64,000 bases of DNA, taken from positions 4,250,501-4,314,500 of the forward strand of contig NZ_CP136422.1 of assembly GCF_034355335.1 (NCBI RefSeq). Direction: 5' to 3'. The notes under the pieces are model-generated. The model saw only the letters and a list, made by a program, of their open reading frames with translations, ran no database searches and had not been told where the DNA came from. The translations under genes and the position numbers were made by a program. Below, piece after piece: positions 9,456-17,180 of the stretch; the stretch's first letter is position 1, and each line of letters opens with the position of its first letter. The stretch comes from Blautia coccoides. Lineage in GTDB: Bacteria > Bacillota > Clostridia > Lachnospirales > Lachnospiraceae.

Positions 9456-9941
9456 TTATGGACATTCAAACACCCCATGATTGGTGACGACAAAACGCCC
9501 CTCCAAGTCAAGGTCACGCCCGTAGGCTTCATAGTCTATGTAGCTTCTTATCCTGTCTGGTATCTCACCCAGACTTTGACATTCATCTATGAAGTAATAG
9601 GCAACGTCTGTCATATCACTACAATCGGGATAATGGATAATATCGTCTGCGTGTTCGCACAAATCTTCCAAGCTGCTGTAATAGCCTAGCAGCTCCGATA
9701 ATTCGTCCTGTATGTCCTCTGGTAAGTCCTCCACCATTTCACACAGGCGGTTGACTTCCTCAATGGGCGTGTATTCGTCAATCTCAAAGGGCAGCTCATA
9801 ATCATGGATAGCGTATTCTTCGTATTGCTCATTCAAGCCGATACGCTCTGCCATCTCATCATAATCAACGGGCGGCGTAAACCACGCACCCACAAGCTCA
9901 CCCTCGTTGTATTTCCCAAGATTGGCGATATAGATTCGCAT
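9456..9941 (-). CDS. ardA: ArdA antirestriction protein (Tn916 Orf18-like)
   Basis: A 161-residue, very acidic protein that mimics B-form DNA and inhibits type I restriction enzymes when the element enters a new host. It begins MRIYIANLGKYNEGELVGAW and carries the family segment around AIHDYELPF, close to Orf18 of Tn916. Its Asp/Glu content is spread over the whole chain, as expected for a DNA mimic. It lies 23 bases downstream of a second ArdA-like gene and upstream of a terminator hairpin. Confidence 0.95.
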   Translation of the reverse strand: MRIYIANLGKYNEGELVGAWFTPPVDYDEMAERIGLNEQYEEYAIHDYELPFEIDEYTPIEEVNRLCEMVEDLPEDIQDELSELLGYYSSLEDLCEHADDIIHYPDCSDMTDVAYYFIDECQSLGEIPDRIRSYIDYEAYGRDLDLEGRFVVTNHGVFECP

Positions 9942-9964
9942 TTCTTCGATACCACATCACCCCT

Positions 9965-10468
9965 TTACTGGTAACGGAATACGCCGCTTGTGGTAAATAA
10001 GTATCTGTCGTCCATTTCCAGCTCACTACCATAGGAGTGATAGTCGATATGTTTCAACAGTTCGTGGGGAATCTCACCGAACACATTTTCCTCACGGATA
10101 AGGTATTCTGCCAGTGCCGCACCGTCACCCACATCATAGTAGCGTATCTCGTCCTTATGGTCGATAAATTCATCAAAGCTGGAAAACCATTTCTGCTGAA
10201 TGGCTTTCATTTCATTGCCGATAGGTGTACCCTCCAATTCAAGCACCATGCGGCAGTTGGCATTGATTTCCCAAAGCGGCATATCGCTGTGTAAGTCAAA
10301 GGGCAACTCATAGTCTGCAATCTCAATCTGTTCCTCATGCTCAACGCCGAGTTTTTCTCTGACTTCTTCAAAATCCACAGGGCAGTTGAACCAGTCGCCA
10401 GAGTAACCGTCGTCCTCGTCATGGTAAGGTTTTGTATTGTTTAACAGGTAGATTCGCATTTCCTGCAA
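9965..10468 (-). CDS. ardA: Second ArdA-family antirestriction protein
   Basis: A 167-residue acidic homologue of the neighbouring ArdA, sharing MRIYLLN, ADYELPFDLHSDMP and the C-terminal HIDYHSYGSELE region with clear divergence. It probably widens the range of restriction or modification enzymes inhibited during transfer; that is inferred from family function. The start is likely the TTG nine bases after AAAGGAAG, with an ATG three codons later as the alternative. It overlaps the small upstream gene by 28 bases, so translation is probably coupled. Confidence 0.9.
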   Translation of the reverse strand: MQEMRIYLLNNTKPYHDEDDGYSGDWFNCPVDFEEVREKLGVEHEEQIEIADYELPFDLHSDMPLWEINANCRMVLELEGTPIGNEMKAIQQKWFSSFDEFIDHKDEIRYYDVGDGAALAEYLIREENVFGEIPHELLKHIDYHSYGSELEMDDRYLFTTSGVFRYQ

Positions 10469-10686
10469 GATGTGTCACTTCCTTTCTTCATTTCCAGTAT
10501 TCCCATTATAACAGCATAATCTACGCCAAATACATAATGGGAAAACTTTTCTAACTGTTCTTTTGGATATGCTGTCGGTGGAAGTTGTTTAATTTCTTCC
10601 CACACCGCACGTTTACGGTAAGGCAAATCGGAAATGTTGTCACAGCCGACACGCTCTTTCACATCCTCAAATATATCTATTTTCAT
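10441..10686 (-). CDS. Small hypothetical protein of the ICE backbone
   Basis: An 81-residue soluble protein beginning MKIDIFEDV and ending in a Cys/Lys-rich tail. I chose the internal ATG because GGAGG stands seven bases upstream, while the longer reading frame runs back into a terminator hairpin. It overlaps the second ArdA gene. Similar short proteins sit at this place in Tn916-like elements, but I know no function. The mostly helical, charged sequence has no motif I recognise. Confidence 0.6.
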   Translation of the reverse strand: MKIDIFEDVKERVGCDNISDLPYRKRAVWEEIKQLPPTAYPKEQLEKFSHYVFGVDYAVIMGILEMKKGSDTSCRKCESTC

Positions 10687-10713
10687 GTTGTCCTCCAATC
10701 TTAAAAATTTGCA

Positions 10714-10747
10714 TGAAAAAAGCAGCAAACTGTTAAGATTTACTGCT
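10714..10747 (-). terminator. Intrinsic terminator after the Abi_C-like gene
   Basis: On the minus strand a 9-base-pair stem (AGCAGTAAA with TTTGCTGCT) is followed by six T residues. It ends the cargo pair upstream. It resembles the hairpin after the other cargo gene at 15.36 kb. Confidence 0.8.
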
Positions 10748-10754
10748 TATTACT

Positions 10755-11501
10755 TTAAATAATGCTATTGATATAATCTGACATATCCTTTACAAGTTTT
10801 ATTGCAAATTCAGCTTCTCTTTTCTGCAATAAATCGTCATTAGGATGTGATAATGAATGTCTATTTCGCATTTCATTGATTGCTGCAATTACACCAGAAG
10901 CACTACGTAACGATTTTCTTACTAACTCTGCAATTTCGGTAGAACCAATATTCGCACTAACTTCCGTATGCAATTTAGTATATAACTGGCTCAACGTATC
11001 AGATTCTTCATAACCAACTTGTTTGTTATCCAATACTTTTCTCAAATACCCATGAAAAGCTGTATGTATTCGGTCAAATGCAGAGTCATATTTTCCTTGC
11101 TCCATTAGTAATTCGGCATCAGCAATAGCTTTACTAATTACTTCTGTTAATGAAATAGAAGAAAAGTCTATAACCTCATAATGTTCAACTAAAATACCAA
11201 TATCAACATGTGTTAAGTAATTGTCACCTTGTCGTCCATAAATACTTTCTGCTATATCTAAAATGTTTTCCCGTTCTGCAATAAAAGAATCTTGTTTATC
11301 TATTGGTGCTTGTATATGAAGAATTGAACAATATGTATTCCACTCACGTCTTGTAAATAAACCCGTTTCTTCAATATAAACATTACAACGTGGAAGTGTC
11401 ATAATTACTTCCCACATTTTATCTGTCCCAAACTTCCAATCCGCATTAGCTCTATGCTCAAGTGCTTTAATCAATGTTACTTTAAAACTTCTATCATCCA
11501 T
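10755..11501 (-). CDS. Abi_C / HEPN-like abortive-infection family protein
   Basis: A 248-residue soluble protein. The C-terminal 120 residues match the helical Abi_C pattern (DSAFDRIHTAFHGYLRKVL, then RNRHSLSHPN near 225). The last tract carries an R-x6-H (or R-x4-H) arrangement reminiscent of HEPN ribonucleases. The N-terminal part (1-110) is an unassigned domain. It follows a membrane-anchored gene with one base between stop and start, so the two are surely co-expressed, and a terminator follows it at once. The pair is AT-rich and breaks the Tn916 backbone between the small protein and TcpD, so it is cargo. Likely role: phage or plasmid defence, possibly RNA cleavage or sensing. The family call is by pattern only. 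Confidence 0.65.
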   Translation of the reverse strand: MDDRSFKVTLIKALEHRANADWKFGTDKMWEVIMTLPRCNVYIEETGLFTRREWNTYCSILHIQAPIDKQDSFIAERENILDIAESIYGRQGDNYLTHVDIGILVEHYEVIDFSSISLTEVISKAIADAELLMEQGKYDSAFDRIHTAFHGYLRKVLDNKQVGYEESDTLSQLYTKLHTEVSANIGSTEIAELVRKSLRSASGVIAAINEMRNRHSLSHPNDDLLQKREAEFAIKLVKDMSDYINSII

Positions 11502-11502
11502 T

Positions 11503-12120
11503 TTAATTATTCCTTTCTTGTTTTAAATATTCATGATAATATTTTTCTTTTAATAGGGATATTTCATTTGCTTGCATTTGCTCCGCTGTTAGGTCTTTTT
11601 CACCTCGAATTTCATATTTGACACGTTCCCATTCTAACTTTAAATATACTTGAGAATACTTTGTCAGTAAAATAATATCATTTTGAAAATTCAATGCGTT
11701 AAAATCTTCTCCTGCAGAAATATTATTTTTAATATTATCTAACAAATCCAATATTTTTTTATCATCATCCCCGTCAAAATTAAATAGTAATCTTAATTTT
11801 GCTAAATATACATTTAGTTCCCTATAAATTTTTTCTGGAATTGTTATACTTTTATCGAGAACCTTTTTATTGGCACATTCTTGAGCTAGAGCAATATATT
11901 CAGCCAATGTATTTCTAACTTCATAAATCCAATCAACTCTTTTATTTGTTATATACTGAACAGACATATTCTTTTGACTACTTATCTGAGCTGCTTCTAA
12001 AGATATTTTTAATCGTTTGTTTTCGCTTTTGTTTTTAACAAAATCAGCTACTAAAGTGAAAACACAACCAACGCCTGCACCTGCAAGAGCTATCATAGCA
12101 GCAATAATTGTATCACTCAT
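11503..12120 (-). CDS. Membrane-anchored protein paired with the Abi_C-like gene
   Basis: A 205-residue protein with a single N-terminal hydrophobic segment (about residues 5-27, reading AAMIALAGAGVGCVFTLVA). A basic helical linker and a cytoplasmic alpha-helical domain follow, with the tract TNKRVDWIYEVRNTLAEY at about 58-75. I do not recognise a named family. The single anchor plus helical body resembles small effector or sensor subunits seen beside defence genes, which is an inference. A good GGAGG site precedes the ATG. It is the first gene of the two-gene cargo unit and is AT-rich like its partner. Confidence 0.55.
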   Translation of the reverse strand: MSDTIIAAMIALAGAGVGCVFTLVADFVKNKSENKRLKISLEAAQISSQKNMSVQYITNKRVDWIYEVRNTLAEYIALAQECANKKVLDKSITIPEKIYRELNVYLAKLRLLFNFDGDDDKKILDLLDNIKNNISAGEDFNALNFQNDIILLTKYSQVYLKLEWERVKYEIRGEKDLTAEQMQANEISLLKEKYYHEYLKQERNN

Positions 12121-12188
12121 ATTTAATCCTCCACAATTGCTAAATTATAATAAATTATAACATTTTATGGAGTATATAACAATCTTAC

Positions 12189-12410
12189 TTACGCTCCAAT
12201 AATCTTATTGAATAGCTGCAACAGTACATCTTTTACACCAGCGGCATTGAATACCAAGCCGACAGCAATTAAGGCAATCACCAAGAATCCAATCAGTTTG
12301 GAAAATTCACGCTTGAATCCGAGATACACGCCGATAACCACGATTGCCATGAGTACAAGGCTCTGTGCGTTAGATAAAAACCAGTTGTATAAGTTCTGTC
12401 CGAAATTCAT
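12189..12410 (-). CDS. TcpD-family small membrane protein
   Basis: A 73-residue protein with two membrane helices (about 15-30 and 35-56) and a short C-terminal tail, matching the TcpD family of Gram-positive conjugation systems. Its start overlaps the preceding DUF3789 stop (TAATG), so translation is coupled. It probably contributes to the inner channel with TcpE. The cargo pair has been inserted directly after it. Confidence 0.8.
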   Translation of the reverse strand: MNFGQNLYNWFLSNAQSLVLMAIVVIGVYLGFKREFSKLIGFLVIALIAVGLVFNAAGVKDVLLQLFNKIIGA

Positions 12411-12541
12411 TATTTCCTGCTCCTTTCCATCATTTCAATTTCTCTGTCTGCGGCTGCTCCTGCCTGCATAAGACACATCATAATTACGCCGAATCCTGCT
12501 CCAAGAGAGAACAGGAATAAATCAAATAAGATATGCTTCAT
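12410..12541 (-). CDS. DUF3789 small membrane protein
   Basis: A 43-residue protein beginning MKHILFDLFLFSLGAGFGV, with one membrane helix that continues into MMCLMQAG and an acidic/basic tail ending ERSRK. This matches the DUF3789 family, which recurs between the relaxase and TcpD genes of Tn916-like elements. A GGAGGA site overlapping the end of the relaxase gene precedes it, and it shares one base with the next start codon. Function is unknown; an accessory role in transfer is inferred from position only. Confidence 0.75.
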   Translation of the reverse strand: MKHILFDLFLFSLGAGFGVIMMCLMQAGAAADREIEMMERSRK

Positions 12542-12545
12542 GTTA

Positions 12546-13760
12546 TCATTCCTCCGTTTCTGTAATCATTTCCTCTGTGGAAGTTGTTTGCTGTTCAATC
12601 AGCTTTTTGTGACGCTCCGTGAGCTTCGCATGGTCTAAAATGTCTTTGAGATAAGTCGTGCCATTGGTACTGTCAATCTTCTGTAAGACTTTCCAAGTGG
12701 GAGCTACCTGTCTGCTTATCCAGTTGAGCGTCCTTGTGAGCGTATAAGGCTCTGGTTTGGTCGTCAGTTTCAAACGCCCACGATCAGAGCCGATAAAGTA
12801 CGCCCATTTTTCATTGGTCTGCCATTCGCTGCGTCTTTTCTCCACCTCCTTGTCAGCGAACCGCATATAACGGTTGATAATGTCAAAAGCGGTACGTTCT
12901 GCGTCATGGTAGGTCAGCAGGTCACGCACCGCATAATAGGCTCGCTCATTTTTCAGCCGGATTTCAAAACGGTTCTTGATTTTCGTATCTTCAATCGGAA
13001 TATCGTATTTCACATACTGCTCATAGTCCTTTTCATAGATACAGAAATAAACCTCTGATTTGAGCGAACCGATATAAAGCGTATTTCCCATTCCGTATCT
13101 GTCCTGCTCATTGCTTCTCACCAGCTCACCGCTGCGGTAGCTCTTGAAGCTGCGGAATACGGAAACACATTCTTCATGGTTGCATTTCTCTGTCAGCTCT
13201 GGAATATCCAAGATTCCTGCCATATCGTTGATAGCAAGGTCAAGACGTTTCATCACACCTCCCTCCACCAGAGCATCCATGAGAAAGTCATACCAGCTCC
13301 TATGCTGTGCCAGCAGATAGCTTTCCATCTGCCGACAGCCTTTGCCTTTCAGCTCCAGCAATGTGCCTTTTTCCTTATCGGGTGAAGCCAGCACGAACAC
13401 ATCACCCAAGACATAATGTTCCGCATAAGAGTAGAATCCGTAGTCCTCATGTATCATTACGTCCAGTTTAAGCCTAAGAATGTCCTTAACAACGTGCCGA
13501 ACGTCCTGTGTGGGGAATCGGATTCTAACGTAATCGAAGACCATTTCCAGCGGATTTTCTGGATTCAGCTTTTCCAGAGCGTCCGTGAATTTCCCCTTGA
13601 TTTCTTCTGTCAAGGCTACTTTTCCAGATTCAATCCTGCTGACATACTCACGACTGACACCAGCCATGACCGCAAGACGATTCTGGGAAACGCCGTACTC
13701 CGTCCGTTTTTCCTTAAAATCATTTATCCAGTCGGTATCATTCAGTTTCAATCCCTCCAA
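12546..13760 (-). CDS. MobT-type relaxase (Tn916 Orf20-like)
   Basis: A roughly 404-residue relaxase of the Rep_trans (replication initiation factor) family that nicks oriT and pilots the strand. The N-terminus holds a Cro/C1-type helix-turn-helix (YGVSQNRLAVMAGVSREYVSRIESGK), as in Orf20 of Tn916. The rest is the rolling-circle initiator domain with KRLDLAINDMAG and RFEIRLKNERAYYAV. Start choice is uncertain. The frame is open back to 13832, but similarity to Orf20 begins at the LEGLKLND region, so I place the start at a TTG there; a GGAGGG nearby could also serve a slightly later start. The predicted oriT lies just upstream. Confidence 0.88.
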   Translation of the reverse strand: MEGLKLNDTDWINDFKEKRTEYGVSQNRLAVMAGVSREYVSRIESGKVALTEEIKGKFTDALEKLNPENPLEMVFDYVRIRFPTQDVRHVVKDILRLKLDVMIHEDYGFYSYAEHYVLGDVFVLASPDKEKGTLLELKGKGCRQMESYLLAQHRSWYDFLMDALVEGGVMKRLDLAINDMAGILDIPELTEKCNHEECVSVFRSFKSYRSGELVRSNEQDRYGMGNTLYIGSLKSEVYFCIYEKDYEQYVKYDIPIEDTKIKNRFEIRLKNERAYYAVRDLLTYHDAERTAFDIINRYMRFADKEVEKRRSEWQTNEKWAYFIGSDRGRLKLTTKPEPYTLTRTLNWISRQVAPTWKVLQKIDSTNGTTYLKDILDHAKLTERHKKLIEQQTTSTEEMITETEE

Positions 13761-13872
13761 TCGAAAAAGGAATGTGACAGTTACCGATTTTGTCACACTC
13801 CCTTGAATGTTTGAAAAGTCCTCTGTTTTCAAGGACTTTTCGATATGTAATTGACTGTTTCCAGATAATTTG

Positions 13873-13928
13873 TGCCCCCCTGTTAGATAACGGGGGCAGA
13901 TGGTTGGGGCGGCTCACGCCACCCCAAC
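13873..13928. other. Predicted oriT
   Basis: The 101-base gap between coupling protein and relaxase holds two consecutive hairpins: TGCCCCC/GGGGGCA around TGTTAGATAA, and GTTGGGGCGG/CCACCCCAAC with one mismatch and a 6-base loop. The first closely resembles the C-run, TAGATAAC, G-run signature of Tn916-family transfer origins, and the position between Orf21 and Orf20 is the known one. The exact nick base cannot be set from sequence alone. Confidence 0.75.
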
Positions 13929-13933
13929 ACAGG

Positions 13934-15337
13934 CTAGTCCGTACCTGCGGCTTTCGCGCTGCACGCCGCCTGTCCGTCCTGCCTGTTTTGTGATAATCTC
14001 CCTATCTCTTTTAGGAAGTCGTGTCCTTTGGGTACAAGGGGAGTGTAAAACTCAGATATGACACTGTTTCCTGTATCAACGTAGCCACGCCCTTTGATCT
14101 GTTTCAGAAAAAAGTCCTTGTCTACTTCACCGAACATCATACTGTAACCAAGTTCCGACATACGCCCCAATGCCACACGGAAATTGAACTGGTCACGGAT
14201 TCCATCACCGAGATACTTTGCGTCTGGTCGCTGACAGGCGAGAATCAGAAAATATCCTGCCTGTCGTCCAAGCATAACTATCTGTTTGAGCTTATTCAGC
14301 ACAGCGGCATTTTCCTTTGTTGTCAGCATTTCCATGAACGCCACATATTCATCAAAGATAAGAAAATACGGAGCAAGACCGAGATAGGCATAGTTTTCAC
14401 CTGTCCTGTAGCTTTCCATGAGCTTCATAGCTTCACTTCTTGCCATCATACCATCATAAAATCTATCAATACAGGCGGTTATATCTTCTTTCTTGTACCA
14501 GACTTCCGGCATGACAACGGACAAATCCGCAAGGTCGGCGTTCTTTGGGTCTAAAATATACATGACCGCATTGCTGCGGAGCAGAGCTTCAATGATAGTA
14601 AGGATAAAGTAAGTTTTACCGCCGCCAGTGCCGCCAGCAATCAGCATATGGGGGAGCTTGTCATACTCCCACCAGACATTTTTCATTAGACGCAAGCTGC
14701 CATGTTCAGCCTGTACCTCATTGATAGTGATTCTGTTCGCAATCGTATCATAGAGCAGCACATATTCCACATAGCTGTCTTTCAGCTCTTTGGAAACCAG
14801 CTCACAGTACAAGCCTGTTTCCAGTTTCTTTTCCAAGTGTAAAAGCTGCTCTTGATATTTCCCCAATGTGATTTCTGTACGGATATATAAAAGTCCATGC
14901 TCCATACGGTAATACACTTTAGGAAAATAGGTGATTTTCTCTTTTTTGGTAGTGGCTGGCAAATCCTTGAAAAAGCCGCTGTCCTGTGTGGATTCTGATT
15001 CATACCAGCCATTTTCCAGCAGCATACGAGCCAGCTTTTGACGGTGAAAGAGCTGCTTCACTCTGTCATACTGGAATCTGCGATAGAAAAGGGCAGCCAG
15101 CACACAGACCAGAGCCGCCACAACAATAGTCACTATCCTATATGGTGTGACTACTAAATGGACGTTGCCATCTTGTAGAAAGCTGACCGATTTCCAGTCC
15201 GTAGTGAGGATTGACTTTAGGTTCAGCAGCATAATCACCGCAAGGAACAGCAGGAACAGTGAACCAGCCGAGAAACGAAAAACCAATGATTTGTCACTGA
15301 CTCGAATATGTTTTCCTTTATATTTTAGTAAATTCAT
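13934..15337 (-). CDS. FtsK/SpoIIIE-type coupling protein (Tn916 Orf21-like)
   Basis: A roughly 467-residue DNA-translocating ATPase that links the relaxase-DNA complex to the channel. Two membrane helices lie in the first 110 residues, then the P-loop GGTGGGKT (Lys241), a Walker B at FLIFDEYVAF, and the sensor motif ACQRPDA. I start it at the ATG six bases after AAAGGA. A longer frame would run back through a terminator hairpin into the upstream cargo gene, which is not credible. Length and order match Orf21 of Tn916. Confidence 0.93.
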   Translation of the reverse strand: MNLLKYKGKHIRVSDKSLVFRFSAGSLFLLFLAVIMLLNLKSILTTDWKSVSFLQDGNVHLVVTPYRIVTIVVAALVCVLAALFYRRFQYDRVKQLFHRQKLARMLLENGWYESESTQDSGFFKDLPATTKKEKITYFPKVYYRMEHGLLYIRTEITLGKYQEQLLHLEKKLETGLYCELVSKELKDSYVEYVLLYDTIANRITINEVQAEHGSLRLMKNVWWEYDKLPHMLIAGGTGGGKTYFILTIIEALLRSNAVMYILDPKNADLADLSVVMPEVWYKKEDITACIDRFYDGMMARSEAMKLMESYRTGENYAYLGLAPYFLIFDEYVAFMEMLTTKENAAVLNKLKQIVMLGRQAGYFLILACQRPDAKYLGDGIRDQFNFRVALGRMSELGYSMMFGEVDKDFFLKQIKGRGYVDTGNSVISEFYTPLVPKGHDFLKEIGRLSQNRQDGQAACSAKAAGTD

Positions 15338-15355
15338 AAACATTCCTTTGGATAT

Positions 15356-15389
15356 AGAAAAAGCAGTAAATTCTGTAGAATCTACTGCT
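15356..15389 (-). terminator. Intrinsic terminator after cargo gene
   Basis: A 13-base-pair stem with one mismatch and a two-base loop (AGCAGTAGATTCT side first on the minus strand) is followed by TTTTTC. It directly follows the 263-residue cargo gene. It also shows that the coupling protein gene starts further downstream. Confidence 0.8.
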
Positions 15390-15395
15390 CTATAA

Positions 15396-16184
15396 CTATG
15401 CTTCACGATATTTGATAGCGTTTTTATTTGCTAATTTGATTGTAAATGGCTTAAATTGAAAATCCAAGTGTCCAATCATTACAATATTATACATTACTTC
15501 TTCATTTACTAAATCTCGCATATTACCTCGATATAAACTTGTTCTGAATTTCCATTCGCCTTTTTTATTTTGGGTATATATTTGTAGCAGGTAATATTTA
15601 TAAGTCTTTTTTGGGTCATCGCTATTTTTTTCTTTTTCTATAACTTTTAATTTTACTTTGCCATAGAATACGCAAAAATCTTCACCATCTGATTCGTCAA
15701 TCCAGCCATTAAGTCTTTTTCGTTGCAATGCTCTTAAAACAGTTTCGCAATCTTTTCGTTCTGGGATAAGCATAGGATTCTTTCTTTTTTTCGTTAAATC
15801 CTCATTATCATTACTGGTTGTCTTTTTCGTATTATGTTTTCGGCATAACATATTCATAATTGAATTTAACTTATCTTGTATTTCCTCATAATTTAAAGAA
15901 TCTACATATTTTTTGACTGTCTTTTTGGAAGCATATTCATAGTTATATGAACAGCCATCTTTATGATTTGAGCTTTTAATTCTTCTTAAATGAGCACGAC
16001 GTTTAGAAGTTTTATGAACAAAACTCAATTCTGCTTGTTTACATTCTGGACAAAACATATCTTTATCAAATGGTGTAGTATCCCCATCATGGGACTCTGC
16101 ATAATCAGCTACAATATCAATATCCAAAATATCATCTTTATTTTTAGAATAAAATTCTTCAAAACTTTTTGCTTTTTTACTCAT
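15396..16184 (-). CDS. Unknown Cys/His-rich cargo protein
   Basis: A roughly 262-residue protein I do not recognise. Residues 40-80 contain CPEC, a His pair and a later Cys in the order FCPECKQ, HLRRIK, NHKDGC, suggesting a zinc-binding module near the N-terminus. The middle is Lys/Asn-rich and probably a linker. The C-terminal third (about 150-262) looks like a compact beta-rich domain (GKVKLKVIEKEK, WKFRTSLYRGNM). I use the ATG after GTGGGTG rather than a GTG four codons earlier. It stands alone between the Orf21- and Orf22-like genes with its own terminator and is clearly AT-rich, so it is probably acquired cargo. A role in defence or in regulating transfer is possible but not shown. Confidence 0.6.
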   Translation of the reverse strand: MSKKAKSFEEFYSKNKDDILDIDIVADYAESHDGDTTPFDKDMFCPECKQAELSFVHKTSKRRAHLRRIKSSNHKDGCSYNYEYASKKTVKKYVDSLNYEEIQDKLNSIMNMLCRKHNTKKTTSNDNEDLTKKRKNPMLIPERKDCETVLRALQRKRLNGWIDESDGEDFCVFYGKVKLKVIEKEKNSDDPKKTYKYYLLQIYTQNKKGEWKFRTSLYRGNMRDLVNEEVMYNIVMIGHLDFQFKPFTIKLANKNAIKYREA

Positions 16185-16234
16185 ACAATCACCCACTTTC
16201 TATAAATGATTATATCAGATAATTTTTATCTATA

Positions 16235-16606
16235 CTATTTATTTTTTGGTAGTATATTATTAGTTGCCATTTGATTTATTTTACCCTTTAACACAATATC
16301 ATCTGCCTTGATATACCAGTCAACGTCTGCACCTTGAAATGTAGCAGTTGCCACCGTATCAGCCACAGGATTGATGATTTCCACCTCTGCGTTGTAGTCA
16401 AATTCCTTTAACGGAACAGAAGCCGGAATACTTACCTGTATCATGCGCCCCTGTTCTTTACATTTCAAATCGTAGGTACGTTCCTTGATTTCTTCAGAAA
16501 CCGTACCGTCCTCATTCTGCATATGTATCTCGCGACGCAACGCCGAGAATTTCAATACTCCGAATGTTTTTTCCTTATCAATAATGATTCCATTTGCTAA
16601 TCTCAT
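16235..16606 (-). CDS. DUF961 protein (Tn916 Orf22-like)
   Basis: A 123-residue DUF961-family protein beginning MRLANGIIIDKEKTFG. It is related to the preceding gene product (shared KTFG near the N-terminus, then a beta-rich body with an EFDYNAEVEIINP tract). These proteins open the transfer operon in Tn916-like elements; their biochemical role is not established. GGAGG lies before the ATG. It is spaced 15 bases after the Orf23-like gene and is followed by the cargo gene. Confidence 0.88.
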   Translation of the reverse strand: MRLANGIIIDKEKTFGVLKFSALRREIHMQNEDGTVSEEIKERTYDLKCKEQGRMIQVSIPASVPLKEFDYNAEVEIINPVADTVATATFQGADVDWYIKADDIVLKGKINQMATNNILPKNK

Positions 16607-16621
16607 AATGTTTCTACCTCC

Positions 16622-16936
16622 TTACGCTTTCACCATATCGTCTGCTGACAGGATATAGTTTGTGAATCCTCTAGTGCCGATTTTGTAACCCTCTGCGGTG
16701 ATTTTGGGATTGATAAGTTTTACCTTTTCCTCTGATTCAAAGTTCTTCTCACCAGCAGAAGCAGGCAGCAACACGATAATATCATCTGCTCTCTGTACGT
16801 CCGAATAAAGGTTGAAGCTACGGGAAACTACCGTCATACGTCCGTTGATCCTACGCTGTTCCACCTTATTCTCACCTGCAAATTCCAAATTTCCGAACGT
16901 CTTTTCCATATTCGGGATAACGTGTTTTAATTCCAT
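16622..16936 (-). CDS. DUF961 protein (Tn916 Orf23-like)
   Basis: A 104-residue DUF961-family protein beginning MELKHVIPNMEKTFG, the first gene of the transfer operon as in Tn916 (Orf23). It has the KTFGNLEFAG start, a basic SFNLYSDVQRADDI segment and a beta-rich end. An AAGAGG site lies upstream. It sits about 60 bases downstream of a good sigma-A promoter, which probably drives the entire transfer operon. Function is unknown. Confidence 0.88.
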   Translation of the reverse strand: MELKHVIPNMEKTFGNLEFAGENKVEQRRINGRMTVVSRSFNLYSDVQRADDIIVLLPASAGEKNFESEEKVKLINPKITAEGYKIGTRGFTNYILSADDMVKA

Positions 16937-16997
16937 AAATTATTTACCTCTTTTCTTTCTATATTTTTAGTGTTAATTTTGTCATTCTGCTGTCGGG

Positions 16998-17026
16998 ATA
17001 ATATCTGTCTGCCTGTGAATTATCAA
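16998..17026 (-). promoter_or_regulatory. Promoter for the transfer operon (Porf23-like)
   Basis: On the minus strand TTGATA and TATTAT are separated by exactly 17 bases, pointing at the Orf23-like gene. The -35 box lies at the foot of a hairpin whose arms include GGGTGC and GCCC. The rest of the 244-base gap holds a second small hairpin (GTCAG/CTGAC) and no gene. Confidence 0.7.
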
Positions 17027-17180
17027 GGGCAAGCGTTGTGCTGAAAGCACCCTTGACAATCCCCATTCAGAAAGATAAATCCTAATCAAGCAGAAGTTAG
17101 ATATAGTGTCAGCTACAGACTGACGTTTCCATGATAGGCGGTGAACGGGGCATTGCTTTCATAAGCTGTTACCTCCCGTG

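Noticed and set aside
13761..13832. 24-codon N-terminal extension of the relaxase
   Set aside because: No start signal was found and similarity to Orf20-type relaxases begins later; the exact start remains uncertain.
15338..15406. N-terminal extension of the FtsK-like coupling protein
   Set aside because: It would run through a 13-base-pair terminator and into the end of the upstream gene; the ATG at 15337 has a well-placed ribosome binding site.
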